Positions 1-8,276 of a stretch of DNA of 59,335 bases are shown here, piece by piece. The notes under the pieces are model-generated. The model had not been told where the DNA came from. It worked only from the letters and a program-made list of their open reading frames with translations, and searched no databases. Position 1 is the first letter of the stretch, and each line of letters starts with the position of its first letter. The DNA lies in contig CALFJF010000034.1 in the NCBI GenBank assembly GCA_937877535.1, positions 1 through 59,335 on the forward strand, read 5' to 3'. The position numbers and the translations under genes are program-made. Source of the DNA: an uncultured Treponema sp. (lineage in GTDB: Bacteria > Spirochaetota > Spirochaetia > Treponematales > Treponemataceae).

Positions 1-143
1 GAATCACGGTGGGCGACAAAAATCTCCCGAATGTGGAATTCAAGCCGCGAAGTGCGAGCGAAGCCGAGCTTTTTCCCGCCACGGAAGCCGCGAAAAAGGC
101 GGAAGAATTCGTCAAGGCGGAACTTGCAAAACTCAACGGATAA
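1..143 (+). CDS. proS: Probable prolyl-tRNA synthetase, C-terminal end (partial)
   Basis: Only the last 46 codons are visible, in the frame that starts at base 3 and ends in TAA at 141-143. The residues begin ITVGDKNLPNVEFKPR and end in a Lys/Glu/Ala-rich helix. This resembles the end of the anticodon-binding domain of class II prolyl-tRNA synthetases, where an ITVG(D/E)KNL strand is typical. ProRS charges tRNA-Pro in the cytoplasm. The body of the gene lies outside the window, so the call rests on a short tail; another class II synthetase is possible. A palindromic repeat follows directly at 170-194. Confidence 0.5.
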   Translation, partial: ITVGDKNLPNVEFKPRSASEAELFPATEAAKKAEEFVKAELAKLNG

Positions 144-169
144 ACTCAATCGCCGTGTACGCTGAAAGC

Positions 170-194
170 GGTGGTTGAGTCTGTCGAAACCACC
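170..194. repeat. Dispersed palindrome, short form
   Basis: GGTGGTTGAG and CGAAACCACC arms flank a short loop. This is the first of about fifteen intergenic copies in the window. It sits between the end of proS and the convergent lipoprotein gene and may serve as a transcription stop for either side. Confidence 0.85.
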
Positions 195-217
195 ACTTTT
201 TGACGCTTTCGGCATTT

Positions 218-637
218 TTATTCGTAATAGCACACAGTATACGACATTCCAGCGGGAATATTGAATGTTGCTACGATTTCGCCTGCAGAATTTTTTGCCG
301 TTGCAGTTGTAGCTTTTGATTGCGTATAGCTTTTTGATGTTGTTGCTGTAACCGCTTTCCCCTCTACTAAATGAATAAGCCCACCTCCATTGCTTGAATA
401 GGCAGAATATTTTGTTTTATTAAAATAATGCTGTATCTCTGATTTTACATTGTATGTTTTATCGCCGTTATCCACGCATTTAAATTCATTTACACGATAA
501 TAATTTGCGTTGGCAGTTAAATTATATGTATATTTCGTCACAAGAGTTTCAGACTCATCGTCATCGGAGCAAGAAGCAAAACCGAACCCTGCAACTGCAA
601 TAAAAATCGCCATCATTATTTTGAAAAAATTTTTCAT
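218..637 (-). CDS. Small lipoprotein (unknown function)
   Basis: A 139-residue protein starting MKNFFKIMM, followed by a hydrophobic segment and a lipobox-like GFASC, after which comes an acidic SDDDES stretch. This predicts export and lipid attachment at Cys about 23. A reading frame continues upstream, but the ATG at 637 has a strong AGGAGG site 7 bases before it, and the upstream part runs through the promoter, so 637 is the start. No family was recognised; the mature part is Ser/Thr/Tyr-rich and probably beta. Its promoter belongs to the T9-spacer type shared with two other lipoprotein genes here. Confidence 0.85.
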   Translation of the reverse strand: MKNFFKIMMAIFIAVAGFGFASCSDDDESETLVTKYTYNLTANANYYRVNEFKCVDNGDKTYNVKSEIQHYFNKTKYSAYSSNGGGLIHLVEGKAVTATTSKSYTQSKATTATAKNSAGEIVATFNIPAGMSYTVCYYE

Positions 638-671
638 AAAATCCTCCTTCCCGTCTTGCGGAAATATAAAA

Positions 672-699
672 ACTCTACAAAAAAAAAGTATTCTCGCAA
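672..699 (-). promoter_or_regulatory. Promoter with T9 spacer (lipoprotein 1)
   Basis: On the minus strand the -35 is TTGCGA (699-694), the spacer is GAATACTTTTTTTTTG (16 bases) and the -10 is TAGAGT (677-672). The spacer consists largely of nine T. The same arrangement precedes the lipoprotein genes that start at 8690 and 12643. Confidence 0.7.
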
Positions 700-744
700 G
701 TATTTTTTTTGGAGGTGTTAGCGAATCCGTGGTTTCAAAAAACT

Positions 745-770
745 CGGTGGTTGAGTCTGTCGAAACCACC
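745..770. repeat. Dispersed palindrome, short form
   Basis: CGGTGGTTGAG and CGAAACCACC arms with a TCTGT loop; nearly identical to the copy at 170-194. It lies between two divergently transcribed genes. Confidence 0.85.
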
Positions 771-877
771 TAAAAAACGTAACTTCGCCGTTCGAGCCGC
801 TTTATTCGATATGGCAGTGGCAATTTCTAAACAAAATAGTATAATCTCTACAAAACTTTTAGTTTGAAGGACGCAAA

Positions 878-1933
878 ATGACTTTTTTCAAAAAAACTAT
901 CATCGCTTTTTCACTTTTTCTTTTGGCTTCGCTCTGTTTTGCGATTCCAGGCGTTACGCCGCTCATTTCGGATTCGTCAGGCGAGTTTGTCTACTATCGC
1001 GACCACTCGTTTTCGAGAGAATCGTACATCGGACTCATTTTTTATGACGAAGCGACGTACGGCGTGCGCTATTTTGCTCCCGCGGATTCAAAAAAACGAC
1101 TTCCCGCGCTTTCGTTTCTTGTGCTTGTGACGATTGATTCTGAAAAAATCGGCGCAGTCGAGTTTACGGGCGAAAAAGTCGAACCGCTTCCAAGAAGCGA
1201 AGAAGAAACGGCGATTATAAATTATTTGCACGATTTTTTGTACGAACTGTTCCCGCGCCGAGAGCGAGCGGGAAACATTTTTGAAACAACGGAAATAACG
1301 GGCGATTACGAGCAGTTTGGCGGGCGCGTGAAATTTGTGTACGACCCGCTCGTTCCCGTTTTGAATTTGCGTTCGATTTCCACAATCGACGGAAAAATCG
1401 CGCTGGAACTCGTTACCGAAGGAAAACTGCGTTCCGCGCAAGATGCGTCGTTCAATTCGTTTTCAGGAATTCCCCAAAAAGCCAAAAAAACGCAAAATCT
1501 CAAAATCAACAAAAAACTTTCAAAGCAAACGCAAAAAATCGACTGCGACACTTTTGAGTTTTCGCTCGATTCTCAATGGGAGCAAAAATCGCCTTTGGTT
1601 TGGATGATTTCAAGCGTGGCAATGGTTACGGCAAGCCAAGTAACCGTTCCCGAAGAAATGGAAAATCGGTTGCTCCGAATGTTGCGCCTTGGCTCGGATT
1701 GCTCTTATCCCGTTTTTGCTTCATTGAACGTTGAAAAAAAAGGCGAGCGAACCGTTGTGTCGCAACGATTTTTTGATTCGGAAACGGGAGAATTTCAGAT
1801 AGACAAAAAAATCCTTGCAAAACGAGCCGACGGTTCAACGGTGATTTTTTCGCTCACCTCGGAAGAGTCGGCGTATTCAAAAAACAAAGCGTATTTTGAT
1901 TCGATTGTAAATTCGTTTTTGGTGATTGAGTAA
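878..1933 (+). CDS. Exported protein of unknown function
   Basis: A 351-residue protein with a clear signal peptide (MTFFKKTIIAFSLFLLASLCFA, given by residues 1-22; likely cleavage after the Ala). No lipobox Cys is present, so it is probably periplasmic. The rest is soluble, with mixed alpha/beta character and no motif that I recognise. ATG 878 is preceded by GAAGGA and by a TATAAT at 840-845. It ends 75 bases before the convergent GerMN gene, with a degenerate palindromic repeat between them. Probably a lineage-specific spirochaete protein. Confidence 0.8.
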   Translation: MTFFKKTIIAFSLFLLASLCFAIPGVTPLISDSSGEFVYYRDHSFSRESYIGLIFYDEATYGVRYFAPADSKKRLPALSFLVLVTIDSEKIGAVEFTGEKVEPLPRSEEETAIINYLHDFLYELFPRRERAGNIFETTEITGDYEQFGGRVKFVYDPLVPVLNLRSISTIDGKIALELVTEGKLRSAQDASFNSFSGIPQKAKKTQNLKINKKLSKQTQKIDCDTFEFSLDSQWEQKSPLVWMISSVAMVTASQVTVPEEMENRLLRMLRLGSDCSYPVFASLNVEKKGERTVVSQRFFDSETGEFQIDKKILAKRADGSTVIFSLTSEESAYSKNKAYFDSIVNSFLVIE

Positions 1934-1948
1934 ACCAAACTGCGTCAG

Positions 1949-2008
1949 TTTGGAAGTTGAGCCAGTCGAACCCTCCAAAGGCGGTCATTTCGAGAGCCTC
2001 AACGACCG
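1949..2008. repeat. Dispersed palindrome, two degenerate copies
   Basis: TTGGAAGTTGAG...CCCTCCAA (1949-1977) is followed by GCGGTCATTTCGAGAGCCTC...GACCG (1981-2008). Both are eroded relatives of the GGTGGTTGAG palindrome and lie between two convergent genes. Confidence 0.6.
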
Positions 2009-3028
2009 TTAATTTGGAAAATCGGCGCGGGAAATGGGAGAGCCAATCCACACTCCGTCGCCGATTTTTTCTTTTTTCTTTCCGTCGATGAGGATTTGTA
2101 CGCTTTTTACCGTGGCGAATTCGGTGGACGTAAAAACGATTTGTTGCAACTGCGCAAGATACCCTTCCGCGCCAATTCGATTCGTTTCAAATTCCTCGCT
2201 AAAATTCAAATACGCAACGCCGTCTTTTACAAGCGCAGTCAAAAGTCGCGTACCTTCGGGAATGAGCGACATGCAACCAGAATCGAGTTCCGCCGAATTT
2301 GGTCCTTGCAAAAGCAATTTGATATTGTTTGTGAGCGGAGAAGTTGTGCGAATGATTTTTCGAGTGCAGAGTTTCCGCGCAATTCTGCCGTCTGCGTCAA
2401 CCGCCACAAACCACAATCGCACCGTGGCGGTTTCTACCGTTTGCTCAAAAACGGGACTTTCTTCCCGCGAAAGCGCGGTGTCGTTTGCGCTTACGGGAAG
2501 CGATTGCGGCGTAAAAGAAGTCGTTTCTTCCGCGCGATTCAAACCTTCTCCAGATGCATCTTCTTCGTAGGAAATCGACGCGGAATTTTCGCCATTTCGC
2601 TCTTCACGGCTTTCATCTGTTTCCGTCGTTTCCAAAATCGAAGAATCCGCTCCAGAAAAATCTGCCTCGCTTTTTGATTCTTCTGGAATTGCTCCGTTGC
2701 CGTTTGCTTGACTCCAAATCGAAGCAGATTGCATTTGAGAAGAAGTGTCGGAGCGAGAGGCGATTCCGTTTACGGTGATAACCGTTTCGTCCTCGCCGAG
2801 GTCGCTTTTGAATTGTTCGTTTTTGTCAACGTGATTTTCGATAAATGCGGGCGTGCTTCCAAAAATCCGCTCAAAAAAGCGCGTGTTTTTTAGATTCGTT
2901 TTTATGTCGTCGAGTTTCACAAGAAAAATAACGGAAACGATGATGAAGCAAACTACCCAAATTGCAATAAAAAGCCCTTTTTCTTGCACAAAGCCCCAAA
3001 ATCCGCCACTTTCGTTTTTTTCTTGCAT
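2009..3028 (-). CDS. Membrane-anchored GerMN-domain protein
   Basis: A 339-residue protein with one N-terminal membrane segment (about residues 18-38), a long acidic Ser/Glu-rich linker and a C-terminal GerMN domain (about 200-330). The GerMN part contains RLWFVAVDADG, LLLQGPNSAE, an IPEGTRLL turn and LNFSEEF. GerMN domains occur in spore germination protein GerM but also in non-spore-formers as envelope-associated domains; the partner is not known here. ATG 3028 was chosen because a TTGCAG-N17-TATACT promoter ends 7 bases before it; a possible TTG start at 3064 lies inside that -35 box. No Shine-Dalgarno is seen, so the mRNA is predicted to be leaderless. Confidence 0.85.
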   Translation of the reverse strand: MQEKNESGGFWGFVQEKGLFIAIWVVCFIIVSVIFLVKLDDIKTNLKNTRFFERIFGSTPAFIENHVDKNEQFKSDLGEDETVITVNGIASRSDTSSQMQSASIWSQANGNGAIPEESKSEADFSGADSSILETTETDESREERNGENSASISYEEDASGEGLNRAEETTSFTPQSLPVSANDTALSREESPVFEQTVETATVRLWFVAVDADGRIARKLCTRKIIRTTSPLTNNIKLLLQGPNSAELDSGCMSLIPEGTRLLTALVKDGVAYLNFSEEFETNRIGAEGYLAQLQQIVFTSTEFATVKSVQILIDGKKKEKIGDGVWIGSPISRADFPN

Positions 3029-3035
3029 GAAAATA

Positions 3036-3064
3036 AGTATAGCAAACTCCGTAATTTCCTGCAA
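3036..3064 (-). promoter_or_regulatory. Promoter of the GerMN gene (leaderless)
   Basis: -35 TTGCAG (3064-3059), 17-base spacer and -10 TATACT (3041-3036), with a TG-C extension before the -10. The predicted start of transcription coincides with ATG 3028. Confidence 0.65.
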
Positions 3065-3117
3065 AGATTTTTGATTTTTCCGAGAGCGCGTTCCCCGCTG
3101 CCCACCGCCCGTCGCCC

Positions 3118-3184
3118 GAGAATTTTCCGCAAAGCGGAAAATTCTCGCAGAAAATGAAAAAATGCGCCGTCATTTTTTCATTTT
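3118..3184 (-). terminator. Double inverted repeat at the end of metH
   Basis: Two perfect hairpins lie at the metH stop. The first is AAAATGAAAAAATG/CATTTTTTCATTTT (3151-3184), which overlaps the stop codon. The second is GAGAATTTTCCGC/GCGGAAAATTCTC (3118-3146). Neither is a classical GC stem with a U-run, but together they plausibly end the operon transcript. Confidence 0.5.
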
Positions 3185-5922
3185 CCAAACACTTCCTTTG
3201 CGATTGCCACGCTTGCCATGGCATCCTTGCCAAAGTAGTCCGCGCCGATTTTGGTGGCGTAGTCTTCCGTCAAAACGGCACCGCCCGCGATTATTTTTAC
3301 GCTTCGCCCGATTTTTTCCGTTTCCGCGCGGAGCTGCCTGATTGTCTCCTCCATGCTCGCCACCGTGGTCGTCATCAGCGCAGAAAGCCCCACGAGCTTA
3401 ATGTCGTTTTCAATCACCGTGCGCACCACCGTTTCGGCAGGCACGTTTTTTCCCAAATCGATGACGGTGTAGCCGTAGTTTTCGAGCATCGCCTTGACGA
3501 TGTTCTTTCCGATGTCGTGAATGTCGCCGTGCACCGTCGCAATGACAATCGTGCCCTTTTCCTCCGCCTTCGCGCCGCTTTCTTCAAGGTGCGCCTTTAT
3601 GACCGCGAACGACGCGGAAACCGTGTCCGCCGCAAGGAGGAGCTGCGGGAGGAACTTGCGCCCCACCTCAAAGTCCTTTCCCACAAGGTCGAGCGCGGGG
3701 ACAATGCAGCGGTCGATGATGTCCACGGGCTTTTTCCCCGCGCCAAGGAGCGCGCGCGTCGCGCCGGGCGAGGAATCCTTGAACCCCTTGCAGATTGCGT
3801 CGATGAGCGACTTCTCGTCCGCCGACAAATCCGCAGGAAGCGAAGAAGCCGTGTTCTCCACCGTGCGAGCGGGCTTTTGAGAGCCGCCGCCCGCCTTTGC
3901 CGCGCCCGCCGCCTCCGCAGAAAGCCCGTACACAGGCGCACTCGTCCCCGTGTACGTGTCGATGAACTCAAGGCAGTTCTCGTCAAAGCCCGCAAGCGCG
4001 CGGTACGCGCGGTACGTTTCCATCATCGGCTCGGAGAGCGGATTTATGATACACGCCGAAAGCCCCGCGTAAAGAGCAGCCATAAAAAAGCGCGAGTTTA
4101 CGATGTCGCGCCGGGGCAGCCCGAACGAAATGTTTGACACGCCGAGGATGAACTGCAACCCTTGAGAACCGTATTCAGAGCGGAGGATTTCGATTGCGCG
4201 GCACGTTTCCATCGCTTCCTTTTGCTGGCTTGAAACGGTGAGCGTGAGCGTGTCCACCACGATGTCGCGCACGGGAATGCCGTACTTTGCCGCCTCCGCG
4301 ATGATTTTGCGCGCCACGGCGCACCGCCCCTCCGCCGTGGGCGCAATCCCCGCCTCGTCAATGCAGAGCGCAACCACCGCGCCGCCGTAGTGAGCGACAA
4401 TCGGGAGCACCGCGTCCATCACCTCGCGCTTGCCGTTCACGCTGTTCACGAGCGGCTTTCCGTTGTAGTAGCGAAGCCCCTTCTCAAGCACGACAGGCTC
4501 GCTTGAGTCAAGTTGGAGCGGCACGCTGAACGCCGCCTGAATCGTGCGCACCGCGTCCACCATCGTCTGCGCCTCGTCAATCCCCGGAAGCCCCACGTTC
4601 ACGTCAAGGATTTGCGCCCCCGCGTTCACCTGCGCCTCCGCCTCCGAGAGCAAAAATTCCATGTCGTGCGCCTGGAGCGCCGCCTTGACCTTTTTCTTTC
4701 CCGTGGGATTTATGCGCTCGCCCACAATCTGCGGCCCCGCCGCCCCGCCGATTTGCACCGTGGAATTGTACGAGCAGATGAACGTGCGCGAATCCGCGCC
4801 CGCCGTGCTGGGGGAAACTCTGTCAGCACGGGGCTTAAGCCCCGTGTCGGAAAAATCCGTAGCAGGAATCTTTGTTGCAGGATTTTCCGCGTCGCCGAGG
4901 TTTTGCTCCAAAAGCGCGTCCGCACGAACCGCGTCCGTGGCAGGGATTCCGCGCAAGGCGGGCTTTTTTTCGATATGCTCAAAGTGCGCCCGTGTGCGTG
5001 GTTCGCCCGTGCCGCCCGCCGATTCTGCGAGCGCGTCCGCCATTGCCTTGATGTGCGCGGGAGTCGTGCCACAGCAGCCGCCAAGGAGCGACGCGCCCGT
5101 TGCACGGTTGGTGCGCTGGCTCTGCGCAAATTCTCCTGCCGCCGCAGGGAACACGGCGCGCCCGCCGATTACGGTGGGGATTCCCGCGTTGGGCTGCACG
5201 AGCACGGGCGTGTGGCTGTACGCGCAGAATTGGCGCGAAAGCTCCTCCCCGTCGGAAAGCGAGCCGCCGCAGTTGAAGCCGAGCACGTCCACGCGGAGCG
5301 ACTCAAGGTACGTTACGCACGTCAAAACGTCCGCACCCGTGAGCGTGCGCAGGTTCTCCTGGAACGTGGGCGTTGCCACAACGGCAAGGCGCGTGTTCTC
5401 GCGCACGGCAAGGATTGCCGCCTTCATTTCGTAAAGGTCGCTCATCGTTTCAATGATGGCAAGCTCCGCGCCGTATTTTTCCGCCGTGGTCGCCGCCAAC
5501 TTGTACGCCTCATACGCCTCGTCGAACGAAAGGTCGCCCATCGGCTCAAGAAGCCGCCCGATTTGCCCCGTGTCCCACGCCGCGTAATGCGGATTTTCGT
5601 CCCCGCGCTCCTCCGCCTCCAAAATCACCTCGCGGAGGATTTTCATCTCGGAGGAAATATACTCTTCAAGGGTATGCCGATTCCCGCCGATTTTGAGCGG
5701 ATTGATTCCGAACGTGTTTGCCGTAAGCACGTTCGCCCCCGCGCGAACGTATTTTTCGTGGATTTCTTTTATGACGCTTGGATTTTCCACGGACAAATCT
5801 TCAGGGATTTCGTAATCGCTCACGCCCGCCGCCTGAATCATCGTGCCCATTCCGCCGTCGAACAGCACGGGAATGGCGCGTTTTGTACGCTCTCTCAAAA
5901 ACTCAATAAACGTAGGTTTCAT
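3178..5922 (-). CDS. metH: Cobalamin-dependent methionine synthase, no reactivation domain
   Basis: 914 residues. Residues 1-310 form the homocysteine-binding Zn barrel (LFDGGMGTMIQ, GFNCGGS and GGCCGTTP carry the three Zn-binding Cys). Residues about 395-650 form the methyltetrahydrofolate barrel (ERINPTGKKK). About 690-780 is the cobalamin cap and 790-914 the B12 domain, with the axial-ligand motif VHGDIHDIGKN. It transfers the methyl group of methyl-THF to homocysteine through B12. The roughly 300-residue AdoMet reactivation domain of E. coli MetH is absent, as in several anaerobes that use a separate activase; none is seen nearby. The linker around residues 359-366 contains a perfect 20-base palindrome. 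It starts 11 bases after sppA on the same strand, so it is probably the last gene of that operon. Base composition is clearly more GC-rich than its neighbours. Confidence 0.95.
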   Translation of the reverse strand: MKPTFIEFLRERTKRAIPVLFDGGMGTMIQAAGVSDYEIPEDLSVENPSVIKEIHEKYVRAGANVLTANTFGINPLKIGGNRHTLEEYISSEMKILREVILEAEERGDENPHYAAWDTGQIGRLLEPMGDLSFDEAYEAYKLAATTAEKYGAELAIIETMSDLYEMKAAILAVRENTRLAVVATPTFQENLRTLTGADVLTCVTYLESLRVDVLGFNCGGSLSDGEELSRQFCAYSHTPVLVQPNAGIPTVIGGRAVFPAAAGEFAQSQRTNRATGASLLGGCCGTTPAHIKAMADALAESAGGTGEPRTRAHFEHIEKKPALRGIPATDAVRADALLEQNLGDAENPATKIPATDFSDTGLKPRADRVSPSTAGADSRTFICSYNSTVQIGGAAGPQIVGERINPTGKKKVKAALQAHDMEFLLSEAEAQVNAGAQILDVNVGLPGIDEAQTMVDAVRTIQAAFSVPLQLDSSEPVVLEKGLRYYNGKPLVNSVNGKREVMDAVLPIVAHYGGAVVALCIDEAGIAPTAEGRCAVARKIIAEAAKYGIPVRDIVVDTLTLTVSSQQKEAMETCRAIEILRSEYGSQGLQFILGVSNISFGLPRRDIVNSRFFMAALYAGLSACIINPLSEPMMETYRAYRALAGFDENCLEFIDTYTGTSAPVYGLSAEAAGAAKAGGGSQKPARTVENTASSLPADLSADEKSLIDAICKGFKDSSPGATRALLGAGKKPVDIIDRCIVPALDLVGKDFEVGRKFLPQLLLAADTVSASFAVIKAHLEESGAKAEEKGTIVIATVHGDIHDIGKNIVKAMLENYGYTVIDLGKNVPAETVVRTVIENDIKLVGLSALMTTTVASMEETIRQLRAETEKIGRSVKIIAGGAVLTEDYATKIGADYFGKDAMASVAIAKEVFGK
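4827..4846. repeat. In-frame palindrome inside metH
   Basis: CACGGGGCTT and AAGCCCCGTG form a perfect 20-base palindrome. It lies in the variable linker between the homocysteine and folate barrels and is read as part of the protein (TGLKPRA). It looks like a REP-type element that inserted without breaking the gene. Confidence 0.7.
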
Positions 5923-5933
5923 TTTTTGCCTTT

Positions 5934-6893
5934 TTACTGCGCCAGGTACTCAAGCCGAATTTCCGCCCGCGGAGGCTCTGAAAAAGAACGCACAAATCCA
6001 AAAATGTCTGCGAGCGTTTCTTTGTATTCGTATTTGTAATCGATAAAATCGAGCGTTTCTTCCAAATCGTCTTCGATTGCGTTTTTTGCCTCCTCAAAAG
6101 AAGCGATTTCGTCGATGAGTTGATTTTCTTTTGCCTGCCGCGCCGTGTAAATGCGTCCGTCGGCAATTTCTCGAACGCGCTCAATCGGAAGATTTCTGCT
6201 ATCCGAAACGATTTGTGTAAATTGCTCGTATGCGTCGTCGGCAATCGATTGCATTATGTCCGCTTGCTCGGCGGTGAGCGGCTGGTCTAAACCGCCCATA
6301 TTTTTGTTTCTCCCCGCCGTGAACGTTCGCATTTTGATTCCGATTTTTTCCATGAGCTCCGTTGCGTCAACGCTTTGCCCCGCAATTACGCCAATGGACC
6401 CCGTGAGCGTGTTTCGATTCGCAAAAATGTAATCCGCAGCCGAAGCGATGTAATACCCGCCACTCGCCGCAAGAGAAGCAAAATAAGCGTAAATCGGTCG
6501 CCCCGTTTGTTTTTTGTAATCAAGGAGCGCAAGATACGCTTCGTCGCTTTCGTAAACCGTGCCACCAGGCGAATCCACAAAAAGAAGAATGCCTCGATTT
6601 TTTTTGTCTTCCGAAAGCGTTTCAATCGTTTCCAAAAGCCACTTTTGATTGTAATCGCGATTCGCCTTTTGAATTACGCCTTGAATGTAGAGAAGTGCAA
6701 TGTAATCCGAAGCCAATGAAAAGCGATTTTTTCCGCTCGAATAACCGAATTTTTTGGTGATTTTTCCCGAACTGAAATTTGTTTCAAAATGACTTTCAAC
6801 GTTTTTTGTGCAATTTTTGAGCAACAAAGAAAAGAAAATCGCCACCGCCAAAATCAAAAAAATCAAAAATATGCTTTTATTTTTTTGTTTCAT
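5934..6893 (-). CDS. sppA: Signal peptide peptidase SppA, short form
   Basis: 319 residues, the size of the bacterial 36-kDa type of S49 peptidase. An N-terminal membrane anchor (about 7-26) is followed by the protease domain. Ser144 in AASGGYYIA is the predicted nucleophile and Lys197 in GRNKN the general base, the same Ser-Lys spacing as in Bacillus SppA. LLFVDSPGG and TGSIGVI are typical family strands. The enzyme cuts remnant signal peptides in the membrane. AAGGAG precedes ATG 6893. It lies between the DUF975 gene and metH on the same strand with short gaps, so all are probably co-transcribed. Confidence 0.93.
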   Translation of the reverse strand: MKQKNKSIFLIFLILAVAIFFSLLLKNCTKNVESHFETNFSSGKITKKFGYSSGKNRFSLASDYIALLYIQGVIQKANRDYNQKWLLETIETLSEDKKNRGILLFVDSPGGTVYESDEAYLALLDYKKQTGRPIYAYFASLAASGGYYIASAADYIFANRNTLTGSIGVIAGQSVDATELMEKIGIKMRTFTAGRNKNMGGLDQPLTAEQADIMQSIADDAYEQFTQIVSDSRNLPIERVREIADGRIYTARQAKENQLIDEIASFEEAKNAIEDDLEETLDFIDYKYEYKETLADIFGFVRSFSEPPRAEIRLEYLAQ

Positions 6894-6919
6894 CGAATTT
6901 TCTCCTTAATTTTTTGATT

Positions 6920-7576
6920 TTATGAAAAATCTGCGGGAGTCAAACGCCCGTCTTGAAAAGCCATTCGTTTTAAGTCGTTGTACGCGTTTGCAAACGAAAG
7001 CTGCATATACGGATTCAAAAAAAGAAAGCCGATTCCGCCTGTTAAATATGCCAAAATCATCCAGCCACAAAACGAAAGATTCATCACAAATAAATCCGAT
7101 TTGTGTCCATTTGTGAGGATTTTTGAAATGTCCATCGCTTTTTTTACGCCGATTCCAGGATTTTCCACAAGAACAAAAAACGTCATCGAATACGAAAACG
7201 TCTTTACAATGCCAGGAATAAAAAACAAAAGCGACCACAAAAAAATCCACAACATTTGATACAAAATCCCCAAAATGCCGTCTTGCCAATACTCTTTTAT
7301 GGCAACCAAAATGTCGCTCATCGGCAAAGGCTCTGGCGTTCGCGTCATTTTGAGAGAAACGTAGCAAAAAACCATTTGATACACTCCCAATCCAGAACAA
7401 AGCAAAAGAAACGCAACGGGCATAAAGTGCATTTTGTTTGAAACCATCATTCCAATCCAAACACTTCCACAAATAAGTCCAACAGCACAAAGCAAAACCG
7501 AACACACAATCGGAAGAGCCATTCGCTCCTTAAACTGTTGCCACGCTTGCCTTTTGTACAAAATTCTATCAAACAT
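6920..7576 (-). CDS. DUF975-family membrane protein
   Basis: 218 residues with about five hydrophobic segments. The layout matches DUF975 proteins: a short cytoplasmic start (KRQAWQQFKERM), paired helices, a central WSLLFFIPGIVKTFSYSM helix and the conserved ENPGIGVKKAM loop before the last helices. The function of the family is unknown. It overlaps the end of the upstream CYTH gene by 8 bases and is followed 26 bases later by sppA, which supports one operon. Confidence 0.8.
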   Translation of the reverse strand: MFDRILYKRQAWQQFKERMALPIVCSVLLCAVGLICGSVWIGMMVSNKMHFMPVAFLLLCSGLGVYQMVFCYVSLKMTRTPEPLPMSDILVAIKEYWQDGILGILYQMLWIFLWSLLFFIPGIVKTFSYSMTFFVLVENPGIGVKKAMDISKILTNGHKSDLFVMNLSFCGWMILAYLTGGIGFLFLNPYMQLSFANAYNDLKRMAFQDGRLTPADFS

Positions 7577-8150
7577 GTTCGCTCCTTGATTTTTCCAATT
7601 CTTTCAAAAGTTCAGAATAATAGCGATTTTCGATGTCGCTTTCAGGAATTTCGAGTTTTTTGAGCAACTTCAAAAGTCGCGCTCGCGCCGCATTTACGGA
7701 TTTTTCGTCGTCAGTTTTGGAAAGAATTTCGAGTTCAAGAAAATCTCCAAGCGGAGGCACAAAGCAAAGTTCCGCCGTAATGTCGTCCACCAAAAACGAA
7801 GAAACGTTTTTTTGTTTTTTTAACACAACCGAAAGCCCCACGTCTTCAAAAAAAGCGCGCAACGGCTCGTCGTCGCTCACCAAACATTCTTTTTCGTCGT
7901 TCACTTCGATTTTGTCGCGCGTTTCCTTTTTTTTGTACGTAAAAAATCGCTCGACTTTTTTTGTTTTTTTTCCAGACGAGTCTTCTAAAATCTTCGTTTG
8001 CGTTCTGATTCGAGCGCGCAAATACGGATTTTCCCGCCCGTAATACACGTCGTCTTTTTGAATTTCTCCCAAAAATGTTCCGAGCGTTTTGAGTTTTGAA
8101 AAAAGTGCCTCGCGGTCAAAAATCCGCGCTTTGAGTTCGATTTCGAGCAT
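7569..8150 (-). CDS. CYTH-domain protein (class IV adenylate cyclase / triphosphatase type)
   Basis: 193 residues from ATG 8150, starting MLEIELKARI, the ExExK signature of CYTH enzymes. Other expected elements are YLRARIR, KKKETRDKIEV and LELEIL, which line the triphosphate tunnel. Members hydrolyse inorganic or thiamine triphosphate, or make cAMP; sequence alone does not separate these. The frame continues upstream, but ATG 8150 begins the conserved strand, and a TACTAT -10 box ends 6 bases before it with no Shine-Dalgarno site, so a leaderless start is likely. First gene of the operon that runs to metH. Confidence 0.85.
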   Translation of the reverse strand: MLEIELKARIFDREALFSKLKTLGTFLGEIQKDDVYYGRENPYLRARIRTQTKILEDSSGKKTKKVERFFTYKKKETRDKIEVNDEKECLVSDDEPLRAFFEDVGLSVVLKKQKNVSSFLVDDITAELCFVPPLGDFLELEILSKTDDEKSVNAARARLLKLLKKLEIPESDIENRYYSELLKELEKSRSEHV

Positions 8151-8220
8151 AAAAAAATAGTACCGTTTTTCAAAAAAAGACGCGATACGCTTTTTTGAGT
8201 TTGACAATTTCGTTAAACGC

Positions 8221-8252
8221 AAAAAAAAAGACGGTCAAATGACCGCCTTTTT
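8221..8252 (-). terminator. Terminator after lipoprotein 2
   Basis: On the minus strand GGCGGTCA and TGACCGTC form the stem, followed by nine T. Confidence 0.8.
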
Positions 8253-8276
8253 GAAAATAAAAAACTTTTGAAAAAT

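Noticed and set aside
672..693. T9 tracts as terminators
   Set aside because: No GC stem precedes them on the lipoprotein strand, and they sit exactly between -35 and -10 boxes.
5923..5933. SAM or cobalamin riboswitch before metH
   Set aside because: The gap to sppA is only 11 bases, so there is no room for a leader.
3154..6039. Long open frames on the plus strand opposite metH
   Set aside because: They result from the GC-rich codon use of metH; their products are Arg/His-rich and lack start signals or motifs.
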